From Epiperipatus broadwayi (lineage: Eukaryota; Onychophora; Udeonychophora; Euonychophora; Peripatidae): 64,000 nucleotides of DNA. Both the position numbers and the translations under genes were made by a program. Below are positions 34,971 through 46,239 of the stretch, piece after piece. The DNA lies in contig JAQFVV010000206.1 of assembly GCA_028023455.1 (NCBI GenBank), positions 1,595,361 through 1,659,360 on the forward strand, read 5' to 3'. The notes under the pieces are model-generated. The model ran no database searches, was not told the origin of the DNA, and saw nothing but the letters and a program-made list of their open reading frames with translations. Each line of letters opens with the position of its first letter. Within the stretch, counting starts at the first letter, position 1.

Positions 34971-35243
34971 CTACAGGGAATGGAATAATAAGTAGTTTAA
35001 GATGGTAATCAGCGTAGTTAACAAAGCCCTGTGACTGTTACACATGTTGTCATGGACAGTATTATTTTTATCTTTCTTGGGAATCTTATTAGATGTTTGG
35101 TAAAGCTGAATAAATAGCTGCCACATCATGCTTAGTGCCAGGGTTATTAGACAAGGAATGTCGGCCCTATTCACACTGTTCCATACATTTTGAAGTATAT
35201 ATTTTGATAAGTTATCTATCTGTCTTCCCAATATCCTATACAT
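34971..35243 (-). CDS. 90-codon frame antisense within copy C, unknown
   Basis: The minus-strand frame from 35243 ('MYRILGRQIDNLSKYILQNV') to 34971 contains 'SMMWQLFIQLYQTS' and 'MCNSHRALLTTLITI'. The corresponding stretches in A (plus strand, about 24950-25200) and B (minus strand, about 30540-30730) keep fragments such as 'MCTSRRALLTTLI' and 'MCISHRAMLTMLIT', though both are interrupted. This could be a second gene convergent to the Cys-rich one, or chance conservation on the antisense of a conserved segment. No family was recognised. Confidence 0.25.
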   Translation of the reverse strand: MYRILGRQIDNLSKYILQNVWNSVNRADIPCLITLALSMMWQLFIQLYQTSNKIPKKDKNNTVHDNMCNSHRALLTTLITILNYLLFHSL

Positions 35244-37222
35244 CTTTCGCTATCTTTATCTGTATTTCTTGCAACTACATCGTTATTTGATAAGTCTATT
35301 GAAAGAAACAATAGATATTTTTAGAATGTATGTCATGCTGTTATTTGAAATAAGAATAGTTAAGTATTAACAAAGAGTAGATTATGATCATTGAAAGAGA
35401 GATGCAGATATCCTAAGAAAGGAAGGAGTCAGAGAATTATGTTAATTTTTCAAGAAATGAACTATAATTTTATAAAAATATATCTAAGTAGAAATATACA
35501 AAAATATTAAAAAATGATTTAACGTTTTCTTATTGTTGATTATATTTAAAAATATAAGTATTGCATATTTAAAGAATATAATAACATTCGATAATTATAT
35601 TATATGTGAAACTAAAACAGGTGATAATTAAACTCGTGTTATGGCATTAGACATGAGTATGGCTTATGAAAAAATGTATTAGAGTTTACGAGCATTAGAT
35701 AACAAACGTAATAGGTAGTAATAATATTTGAACAAGATGCAAAGTGACTTATATAAAGTTACAAAAGAATGTAATTTTTTTAGAGGAAAAACCATATTGA
35801 TTATAAATTTCTAATGTTTATAAATGATGTTTACCCACATATATAACTTAGAATACTGTAATTTTTAATATTAAAAGGTAAAGAATAGTATTACCCATAT
35901 AATAGTTAAACTAAGTAATATAATAAACCTAATTAGAAATAAATAAATAAATTATAAAAGGTATAATAATCTTAATCAACTGTAAAAGAAATCTCAAAAT
36001 GTATAATTTAACTTTTGTAGTGTTAAAAGAAAGGAGGATATCCCTGTAAATAAATGTAAATAGATTTGTTTGTTTTATCTTAATTTTGATTGTTGTTAAT
36101 AAAATTCTAAAATTTGTTTATTAAAACTTGTGTCTGAGTTTTGTTTTCTCTACATCATTACATGAGTTCACAGGGTATGTTTACAGTCATTAAACTAAGT
36201 ATATAATTGTTTGCACAAAATATAAATAAAGAAGTATATTTAATCTTAAATGTTTATTGGTGTTTTGTAATTGAATAATTATGAAATTGCATTACGTTAC
36301 TGGTCATAAATCCATTGTCATAATAATTTGTTAAATTATATGTTATTAGTTGCCACTTGCTTCATTTATCAGATTATCTAAACACTGCCACTTACTAATT
36401 TATTTTATTACGTAAGGGAAAAGATAAAAAAAGGAGGATATTAGATTATTGACTAATTTATTACGGGTATAAATTTGCGATAAAAGAAAAGCCGTACTAG
36501 TTAGATTAAACAATGAAGATTGTGATTATTATTATTATTATTTTATTATTAATCTAATTTCAGAGTAGTAAATTATGACACAAAATCCCTTATCATATTT
36601 TGCTACTTTATTTTAATTTAACCTTGAATAAATTTAAGAACCTGAGATTATTTTTTTCTGAGCTAGATAATTACTATTATTGTTATGATAGATAAAAGAT
36701 TAATACTTTAATTGTTAAACGAGTTTAGTGATTAAAAGTTGCAGAAGTCATAAGAATACTATGTAGTTATTATATGTAATAGTAGTATAAGGGGGGATAG
36801 TGTTCTTATGCCATTGAGGTGGTATCCTATGGGATATTATCTCAATGCAATCTACTGTGTCACCTTATTTCCACTTCTAGTCTTATGAATTATAGAATAG
36901 TTATTTGAGTTAGTCTAAAACAGAACCTAAGGTAATTTAAGAAACCTGAGCTAGTAAAGTATTTAATTGAATATCTCATTAATTATTAGAGCTAGAACCC
37001 GGTGAGGCGATTTCACTATATTATATTATTATTTTGGGAGAAGTGGAGCACACATGTACACGTAAATACATGTAGGGTGAGAGGGTAGATTGTGGCGTAA
37101 CGTGGTGGGCTCAAGGTGTACGTGGTTACACAACGTACAGAGAGGTCATAACATAGGCCAAATTGTCACGGTCCAATTTTAGAGAGGGGCCAAACCCGAT
37201 GCGATATAGAGAAAGAGGTTAT

Positions 37223-37764
37223 AAAATATATATATATATATGTAAAATTGTGGTAGGAATTACTTTTCACACGTATTCTAGACAATTGACATGCAATCTC
37301 CCACCAATAATTGTTTTTAAACCGTAGATGGTCCACTTATGATTAGTCCTTATTTATTTCTAACCTGATTTGCACAAGTTCAGGTTATCTCTATTAGTTC
37401 TTTTAATTCAATAGCTGCTTTCTTCAATTTATTTAATCTTTGTCTAATTTTTGTATTGGTCTACTACTTAAATCTGAGAACAATATTATTCATCAGTTTC
37501 ATTTCCAGTCATTTTCTATTGTTAAAATATTAATCTAAAATACACAGAATTTTTTTTAATTCAGCTTCTAAAAATAGAATAATTTTAGATTCAAATTGGT
37601 TAAATTTAATGAAAAATTAAAAATAATGTTAATAGCTGAAGAAAAATATAAGAAAAAACATTTAAAAAAATAACCAGTGGTAAAACAAAAGAATTATATT
37701 TCAACCAATCTGTGGTGTCATTATTCAGTCTGTAGCTGTCGATGTAATTTACTTTTCTGAAAAG
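37223..37764. other. AT-rich non-coding stretch
   Basis: Nothing recognised beyond the (TA)n right flank of copy C and A/T runs. Confidence 0.4.
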
Positions 37765-38435
37765 CTATTATTTTCCCAAGCTTATTTTTCTTGTAGTATT
37801 TAAAATTTTTCAAATCAAACTTTATATTTCAATAAAGTAATGTAAAATCTTATTTATAAATGTAAAAAATTATGATAGATATAATTATTTACTTCAAAAT
37901 ATGAAAGTGTATCACATTTCATTTTCATTTCTGATTTTGTCATTTAGAAACACTAATTATGGTCAGTAGCGATACATGTCTAGAATAGTGATGATTTCCC
38001 CAAGTTTATTTTTCTTATAATATTTAAAATTTTTTGAATCAAACTTTATATTTCGATAAAGTAATGTAAAATCTTATTTATGATTGTAAAAAATTACGAT
38101 AGATATACTTATTTACTTCAAAATACAAATGCATAAAAGATTTTATTTTGATTTCTTTAGAAATGCCTATTATTCAAATTACAGTTGTTAAGTCAATAAC
38201 TAGTCATGAACAGTAATTACTTTTGCAAGTTTGTTTTTCTTGTAATATTTAAAAAATTTTGAATCAAACTTTATATTTCGATAAAGTACTGTAAAATGTT
38301 ATTTGTGAATGTAAAAAATTACAATAAATATATTTATTTACTTCAAAATCAATTATGAACATGTAGAACATTTTGTTTTAGTTTTTGGCTTTGTCATTTA
38401 GAAATGCCTACAGCACAATTTCAGATTTAGCAGGC
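37765..38435. repeat. Three-copy tandem repeat, ~224 bp period
   Basis: Units start near 37777, 38001 and 38225. Each contains 'caag(c/t)ttatttttctt', 'tcaaactttatattt', 'ataaagta(a/c)tgtaaaat' and 'atttacttcaaaat'. Identity is high in the first 130 bp of each unit and lower afterwards. No ribozyme core or coding frame is present. It looks like a small satellite or a repeat internal to an unknown element. Confidence 0.8.
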
Positions 38436-39719
38436 ATCCAATCAGAGAAAAGAGACTGGTCTAAGCACCAATAGCCAGCTAAGAAAATTGATTTTTTTTT
38501 TTCAAAATATAATGCTATATACGGATGGTTTTAAAACTACAATTTTAAATTTTGAATTTCCTATAAAATAAGCCTAAAATGAAGAAATTGTGACCAAAAT
38601 TGACCACGAGATGGTGCATGCTATGTCTAAAATTCATAAATAACATTACGAGCTATTAAAATAGCAATGGGCACTAATTGTATATACCACAGAAAGAGTT
38701 AAAAAGTATTTTTTACATGTATATGTCATTACAAATTTAATTGCTAATTTTGAAATACCTCTAAAATCTTTCATTTCTCAATATAGAGTGTCGATTTTTG
38801 AAAGAGTCCATCATATTGTTATCATATGATATTTCTGCTAGTTGTTTTTCTTTTCAGAAGAAAGATATTTTAGAACATTATCTACAGAAATTGGCTTTTT
38901 TAAATCCAATTTTCATTTTGTAATTCATTGGAAAATATATTTAATATTTACAACTGAAAACTGATTTTTTATATGACATTAATCTATTTAATGTTAAATT
39001 AATTTCTCCAATAATATTTTCTAATGTTGGCAGGAAACTCAAACATTTTTATTTAAGTCTGATAATGAGTTCTCAAGTTTTATTTTTATGGTTGTATTTG
39101 CTTGCCTCTAACAATAAAAAAAAATGTACATTTGATCTTTATAAAATTGGATTCAAATCATACAGTCTTTCAAAAATTCCCATAAGTTTTCTCATCTAAC
39201 TATGATTAATTGAAGAAATAATCTTTTACTTTATATTTAAATAGCAAATGAAAACTTGTACTTTTTATTGAGATTATAAAACCTATTAAGACTTTGCTCT
39301 AAGAAGCCATCTAACTTTGGATTGTATCAATAATTTTTATAGTCACTTCTCAAATACAATGCATATGATTTAATAATCAAGAGCAATTTTTAGACCTTCA
39401 GACATTGTATTTGCACTCCCATACGTTTATATATTACAGTGTGTATTTCCAAAGACTGTCATCCTACATTTTCAAACATTTCCTTTGCAGTTGTCTTATC
39501 AAAAAGATATTTACAAAATAAAAATTCTTCACATATTATAACTTCTGTTTCAAATCAAAAAATATCAATAATTACAAACATTATGTCAATCTGTCTGATC
39601 ATTATAATAAAAAATACTGACTTTATTTTATCTTTTGAAGAAACTACTATTTACATAATCAACTATTTAATAAATGCATATACATATAAAGTATTATTTG
39701 ATAATAAAATAGCATGCAT
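38436..39719. other. AT-rich non-coding stretch
   Basis: No repeat or gene recognised. The open frame from 39439 opens on GTG and has Ile/Asn-rich random composition. Confidence 0.4.
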
Positions 39720-39800
39720 ACTTTGGTGCAGTGGTGGAGTAATAGACTCGTACACTCATGGTGCATGGAATGCTTTGTCATTTAAATGTTCAAACTTCTT
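39720..39800 (+). repeat. tRNA-derived SINE head (decayed)
   Basis: 'tggtgcagtgg' at 39724-39734 matches a pol III A box, and 'gttcaaacttc' at 39788-39798 a B box. Between them, 'gactcgtacactcatggtgc' looks like a tRNA anticodon/variable region. The 64 bp spacing is longer than in a tRNA, so this is a SINE head or tRNA pseudogene rather than a working gene. Confidence 0.4.
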
Positions 39801-39804
39801 ATGA

Positions 39805-41512
39805 ACTTCTGAGAAATAAACACTTCTATTAATTTATTTTTTGCAAAATAGAATCAAATCTGATGGGTTTTTTTGCTGCGTGTGTGTGTGTATCTCAGAA
39901 TAGAAAGTGCTAATGTGCTAAAAAAAGACAAATATGTTGAAACGGGAAGTGTTAATGTGTTAAAAAAGATAAGTAAACATAAAAATAGAGAACAGATTAA
40001 GCAGGTAATTAATAAACTAACCAATAATAAAAGAATAGAAGTTTTCTCTGAGGGCCATATCGGTTCTATAAATACTTGTTAACCAGTTATTCTGCATCGT
40101 CTATATTGATATAAACATACAACCACAAGCAAGCTGAGTGAACTTCAGCCCAATAGAATCCTCACTGAAGATGAAGAAAAGAGATTTAGATATGAAAGAG
40201 GCCACCCCAGCCTACATTATAATTTCTGTATGCCTTGTGGTTCAAATTATAATTAATGTTTACTATACTAATAATTTGTATGTAATATAATGTATTATAA
40301 TTCCTTATAACTAATTGTCATATGTATATAAATATATAAAAATATTATCGATTCCATTTGTATAAATTAATGTTTATTATCATTAAATAATAGATAACTA
40401 AACGTACTCATATCCTCATTTTTTATTGCGCTAGTTAACTCAATCCATAGCAGCTTCTCTATTATCAAATAGAGATAAAATAGTGTATAAATAACTATTA
40501 CTAATATCAATTTCTTTTTAGTAGTCTGGGATTTATCAGTTTTAGCTCAAACATATATAAAAAGTTTTTAAAACTTCATTTGCATAAATTGTTCAAGAGG
40601 TTTTTTTAATTATCATTTTAATTAATTTTATTTTAAAGTAATCAACATATTTGTTCGCTTTTCATTGAAAATATTTCTTTAAAACATGCTCAATATTTTT
40701 CAAACATCTGTTTGCCATTGGCCATCCTTTTGTTCCCATATCCATTGGTATTGTCTGCACTGAGCACAACGCAAAACAAAAGATTAAGGGGGCATGTTCC
40801 CATTTTGAAGAACTGGCCCATTCGCGCATTCATATGGAAATTTATGTAAACTAACATAATTCACTTATATATATACATCCACTCTCCCTTTTATAGCCGT
40901 CTCTACATTTATGACTTGTATTAGTCGAAAGCTAGCTAAGTCTAGTTATTTAATTTGTTAAAGCTTTTCTGCATACGTATGCATTTAGACACCATTAAAA
41001 AGATTTAATACGAATAATGAATAACAATTTAAAACAAATTATACATTGAGTTGTATGTTTATTTGCATTTTATTCCGTGTAAATTCAAATTGCAAATAAA
41101 AATCATATTTTTAATAACACCTTTTTTTTTTTTACTGATGCTATTCACTTTCGATTCCTTTTTCTGTGCACTTTCTTTAGTTTTCTATTTGAACTTTCTT
41201 AACTTTTCTATTCAAACAGTAAAATGTTTTTCTATAAATAAAAAAACATTAATTTTAATGACTAATACGTATGCTTGACATCTAAATTATAACTATTTTA
41301 ATCATATAAAAAAATAATTTTTTTTTTTTTCTTTTACAACATATATCAAACTTAGCATCTTTTGGGCACACAGTTTAAAATGGATACAGAGTTCTTACTA
41401 TCCAAGATTTACAAACACATGGTGGTTGCATACATATATATAATGGAATACCTCCAGTGCTTTCTTAATATATATATCAAATTTGAGATCAAGACTCATA
41501 ACACTCAGATGT

Positions 41513-41543
<31 letters not shown>

Positions 41544-42330
41544 ATAAATAATAACATGCTTGCTATTATCTTCTACTCTGTCTAACAAAGTTGATTTGTT
41601 GATTATATATACACTGGTTATTGTCTGCAAAAATGCTCTCAGCCAATTAGTCACAAGAAATAGCATTATAGTTAAAATTTTAAACTTTTGTTTTTAGAAT
41701 TTTTTGGCATTGCATCAGTGGCACAATAAGGCAATCAAAGTGAAAAGCGAAAAATGTAATAATTTATCATTGGGTGTGGAAATTATGTTTTTTTAAGATA
41801 AAATTTAAATTATCCATCTATTAGTCACAAAATGAATCTTTTTTTCAAATACTTTCAATGATACACATATTATTAGATGAGAAATTTCACTGTAAAGTAT
41901 TGCATATAATATTAAACTTTACATGTCTTTCTCACTTTACATTTAATCAGATAATCAAACATTTCTTCCCAGCTATAAATGCAATTGTTTAAACCAGTAG
42001 TTCTTATCTGATGTTAAGGAGAGATCAAGTGTGTTTAACAAAAAATGTTGCAAATGTTTCACAAAATTATAAAAGTTATGTAATATCTAGGAAATTATGT
42101 TTGAACAACCTTTAGCATAAATTGGAGATTCCAGGTGAAAAGTAACTTACATTTTTGAGTCAACTATCTAAGTAAGCATCTTTCTTACAATTGTTCATAG
42201 AATTTATTGACAATGTTCAATTTTAAAACAGGAAAAACTCACTATATGTATTGCCAAACACAACAAGCTAGAGTAATCAATGGATGCCAGAAGGCTTGTG
42301 CATAAAATCCCCATCTAGTGCCTATTCATC
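39805..42330. other. Mostly AT-rich non-coding stretch with one less-biased island
   Basis: 40690-40960 is less AT-rich and contains 'aagggggcatgttccc' and 'ctctcccttttatagccgtc', but has no frame or known element. A mixed (TA)n(TG)n microsatellite lies at about 41512-41543. Nothing else was recognised. Confidence 0.4.
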
Positions 42331-42332
42331 CA

Positions 42333-42378
42333 ATATCCACAGACTAGTTTCTGGCTTGTGGCCTTCATCAGTGAGAAG
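42333..42378 (-). ncRNA. Hammerhead-type ribozyme motif of a second family
   Basis: On the minus strand: CUGAUGA (42365-42371), stem II core GGC-CACAA-GCC, GAAA (42348-42351), then C-UA-G, U and C17, giving the cleavage triplet GUC just before 42341. Stem I pairs CUUCUCA with UGUGGA through A-U, C-G, one U-U mismatch, C-G, U-G and U-A. Stem II ends in an A-A mismatch next to the core. The stem III of two pairs with a two-base loop is extremely short. The 'CTGATGAAGGCC...GAAAC' signature is the one seen at the ends of many PLEs. Activity is doubtful. The surrounding 200 bp are G+C-richer and probably the element's repeat. Confidence 0.55.
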
Positions 42379-42699
42379 CCTTGGATCTGAAAGCACTGCA
42401 CCTAGATCTTAGGATCTAATGCAATCCTCCAGCAGCCACCTTTTATCTCCACTTAACTACAAAACTATGAGTAGTGGTGGTTATGTAATGTTAAATTTTG
42501 ATGTGTATTTAATTCATATATTGTGTACAAACATAATCAATAACTTCTTTAACTAAGAACTCTTACTTTATAAGATCAAGTAAATTTTTTTGCATCATAG
42601 TAGACCACAATGAATATTATGACATGAAAAATGATTCTAAGCAAATTATTAATAATGGAGTAAGTATAAATACATGTAGCAGTAATGAGGAAGAATATC

Positions 42700-43065
42700 A
42701 TAATTCAGTGTCTTATATGTGGGAGAAAAGTGTCCAATAGTGTAATGGTTTCTGATAAACTGAAATGCCATTTAAATTTAAAAAGCCAAATGTTTTGAAA
42801 AAACAAAAATTTTGATGAGGCACAAACTACATCATATAAGATAGATGAATTAATTACTGTAAAAATAAAACCATATATGACAACAAAAGATCTTGTTTTA
42901 TCAGAGTATTATAAAATAGTAAAAAATTACTTTTACAGTACACAAAAAGAAAACTACAAAAATGTCTCATTTGCATGAAATAATAAAAAGAATTAAAAAT
43001 ATGTCAGATAAAATTGAGAAAAATGTTGTACAGCTTATGTAAGCATAAGGAATGGTGATCATGTT
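42700..43065 (+). pseudogene. ZBED/hAT-type transposase remnant
   Basis: 42706-42795 reads 'QCLICGRKVSNSVMVSDKLK' followed by 'CHLNLKSQMF' and a stop. This is a BED zinc finger of the ZBED5/FAM200-like hAT group: C-x2-C, an S-N-x-x-M-x-x-x-K-L-x-x-H-L helix and a degraded end. After frame breaks, 'SYKIDELITVKIKPYMTTKD' and 'LVLSEYYKIVKN' (about 42836-42935) match the helical region that follows. 'IKNMSDKIEKNVVQ' (about 42990-43033) matches the segment just before the DDE core. The catalytic core and hAT C-terminal dimerisation domain are not recognisable. Several stops and frameshifts make it non-functional. The BED finger would bind DNA in the nucleus. Confidence 0.65.
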
Positions 43066-43069
43066 ATGT

Positions 43070-45945
43070 TTAGTAGAGAAAATATTTGCAGATAAACTCC
43101 CTGACATCTTACTTTACAAATAGTATGATTTTTTTTTTTTTTGCTTTATTAATGTAAATAAAATAGTGAATCAGTTTTTATGCTACATAGAATATTCTGA
43201 ACATATAACAGCACAAATCATTTTGTCTCAATTACAGCATGGACAGAACTACTTCAATGAGATACTCTATTAAAAGATTTGTTAACTTTAGAAAAGTCAA
43301 CAAACTCATACATTACATCTATACATTATTTTTGCACAGAGAATCACTATTTTCAAAAGCATTATTAGCAATATTAAAACATATACCAAAACAAGTTATA
43401 AATAAATAAATTACCTCAAGTCAATATAATTAAAAACAATGCCTTTTAAAAAAAACTTTGTGTATCTTTAGACATTCAGTATGAACCTTTGCTTTTGGAC
43501 AATGAACTAAAGCCATTATCCAGATATAAAGTGCTATGTGAATTTGAGAACTTAAAAATAAATTATTGACTTTTTTCCTTTAATTAAATTGCAGTTGTTT
43601 TTATAAAATGTTTTGAAAATAATATGGTAAGCTAAAATATTATATTAAATCAATATTTTTAATTACTTAATAGTGTTAATATTTATATTTAAGAAAAAAG
43701 GCAAAAATATTTTGACATTCAAATTGTCAGCATTTAAAAAAAAGTGGAAAAATTGTATATCAGAAAAAATATATAATACATATGTTTCTTTAATTTCATA
43801 TTAGAAATATCAAGGGAATTATTTCCATTGTAAAAGAATATTTAACACAGATGGGAAAAAATTACAAGTTATTTTCCTTTGTTAAACATAAACACTTATG
43901 ACTACATATGCAATCCATTAGGTTTAGTACATTGAATTGTGAATTTTTGTTACATGAACAATTGATTATTTTGTGAATGAATTGTACTGTAGAAATGAAA
44001 TTCACCAAAATAACTTTTATTTTTGTCATTGTCAAATATTTAGTTCTCTCCACAAGGCTACTGAAATTTTTCTTATAGTTTTCAATATTATATTTGTGTG
44101 AGTTCCCTTTCTCAACATTAACCAATATAAAAATTAAAACATTTAATTGACTTACTAGTATAGGCAAGAAATAAGGATAACTGTAGCACATATTAGGATT
44201 TGATATTGTCGAAGTTTGGATCCATCCTGCAAGTTATACAAGATCCATCTTACATATAAAATATTAATTCACATATGTGACTTTTTGATTGAAGGATTTG
44301 GAAATCATGAATCTGTCAAAAATTGTGTGTCTTCTCATTATATTTCAATATTTTTATGATTACAACTAATAAACTTTTTTATAATATTTTCAGAAGAATG
44401 TTGAATATCTACATGTTTTATAGTTCTATTTTTCTTGATCTTGGTAGACAGTAGAGTATTATAATAATGGCATTTACTTAATTTTACATCATATTTTTGT
44501 GTCTAAATTCTTCTATTTGCAAAAGTAAATATGACTTACTAATTTATCATTATTTTCATTTCATATACATTCCTATGTCCTAATTTTTAATTTAAAGTTA
44601 TTTTCATTAATAACAAAATTTTGAGAGGGCATTAAAGAAAATCTCAGGAATTTAACATCCTTCCATAAGTATATGAGACAAAAAGGGGTGCAAATTCTTG
44701 GTAACTTATATGAAATATTAATGTTCACAACAACCGAACTGTTGAACATTTCAAATTGATACTTTGAAGTAGATGAATGATAATAAAATCAATTGTGATG
44801 AAAAATTACTACTTACTCAGAATGATAAACTAGCATTATAATAGATAATAATTGGAAAAATATTAGTTTTAACAGAACAAATATTTGCAAAGTTCAATAC
44901 ATACCTGAACACTTCAATGATAACTCCAATAATCTCCAATAATATACTATGAAATTTACATGCAACATTATAACCCAGCTTCTAATTCAAAGTAACTGGT
45001 TTCTAATAACACTGCTGCAAAATATATGCAATAGTATTAAAATCATAAATATGGATCATAAATATTGAGAAGCAACATTTATACCATCATGTAAATTTAG
45101 TTTAAACTAAACCACTGTAAAGATTAACATAGGAAAATTTCCAATAGAAGCCTATTAATCAAACTGCCTTCTTCCCAAATAATGGTTAAACTGTTATAAC
45201 TTAGGAAACTAAATCACTATTCTGCTTACACATATTACTAAAGACTTAAAAATTTTAAGAGAATAATTTATCATGTGGTGTAAACATTGTTTCCAGACCA
45301 TGGAAAACAATCAGAAATATTGATTTTAATAACACAGCTATAGTCTTCTGAATTAAATAATGTAAAAGTATTACAGAGTCAGTGAAGGTTATTGTGAATA
45401 ATGACCATAAAAATAATTCTTGAAAATTATTTTAAAAGTTTATCTTCCAGGAATACCAGTTTTTATACAAATTGTGATCCTACACTATATTAAAGCAGTT
45501 ATATCATTTAATTCTAATTATTTTGTTCAATCTATTTATTCTTATATAATACAAATTAATTATTTTTATAATTATATTTTTTCAAAACTTTTATTTTTAT
45601 CATTTTGTATCATAACTTTTTCAATATTATAACAAAATAATCAACTTTGAACTGGTACTTTTATAACATTATCAACCCTTTACAAATTAGTTTGTCAAAT
45701 TATGGTTTGTTAATAAAGATTCTGTTTTCAAATTTTTTAATAATATGCTTTTTTATATTCAGAAAATTAAAAAATTATAAACATGTTTATACATACAAAT
45801 TAGCAATAATGAAAAAGATGAAATATTAATAATCATAATAAAAAAATAGTAATTAATTTTTGATTCCAAAAGTATAACTCTACATGCAATAATCTGACTT
45901 AAGCAATATTGATCTACAACATAGATGATGTTAATAATATAATGG
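43070..45945. other. AT-rich non-coding stretch
   Basis: 43180-43420 may hold further decayed hAT sequence, but no motif is convincing. A minus-strand 109-codon frame at 43862-44191 has an odd Cys-rich end ('CSCNKNSQ...CICSHKCLC') but no recognised family. Nothing else was seen. Confidence 0.35.
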
Positions 45946-45949
45946 ACTA

Positions 45950-46230
45950 TGATATATGCTATATTTTATTCCAAGCTTCCCTCATGTATATCATATATTG
46001 CATATAATAACTCATGTTTGCTGACAAGATTTGACTACAAAACAATAAGAATTTACTAGTCTGTCACTTTACTCTACAGTACTTTTTAATATTCGTACTT
46101 ACATATATATAATAATCTTCATGTGTATAATATGCATATATAAATTAAGATTATAATATGAACAAAATTTTTAAAAAATAATGTAGTTAATAATAATAAA
46201 TCAAGAAAACCCATTTGCATATGTATGTAT
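45950..46230 (+). repeat. Dispersed repeat, copy 1 (pairs with 52025-52270)
   Basis: Shares with 52025-52270 the order 'tgctatattttattcc', a 'catatattgcatataa' block, 'aattaagattata', 'aacaaaatttttaaaaaata' and 'ttaataataataaat'. Diverged; family unknown. Confidence 0.5.
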
Positions 46231-46239
46231 ATAGTGCAT

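Larger units (their letters stand above)
32691..37222 (+). mobile_element. Unidentified 4.5 kb element, copy C (plus, best preserved)
   Basis: Starts TTGTGCCCTTTTCTATAGGTC, only 12 bp of (TA)n after copy B, and ends near 37222 in (TA)n. It is clearly closer to A than to B. It carries a putative promoter and 5' exon, a 76-codon frame, further conserved short coding blocks, two Cys/His-rich segments around a 64 bp intron, and a polyadenylation-like 'aataaa' region near 36103 conserved in the other copies. Its last 200 bp (37020-37222) differ from A and B and are richer in G+C. Confidence 0.75.

Noticed and set aside
37485-37500. Another CTGATGA on the minus strand
   Set aside because: Followed by AT-only sequence; no stem II or GAAA.
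39439-39804. 121-codon open frame on the plus strand
   Set aside because: It opens on GTG with no ATG-based support, its composition is random Ile/Asn/Ser-rich, and it runs through a SINE head at its end.
39873-40082. 69-codon frame with a loose internal repeat ('SANVLKK', 'SVNVLKK')
   Set aside because: The repetition is short and arises from an AT-rich local duplication; no family, no start context.
41512-41543. TATATA box candidate
   Set aside because: It is a (TA)n(TG)n microsatellite with no gene downstream.
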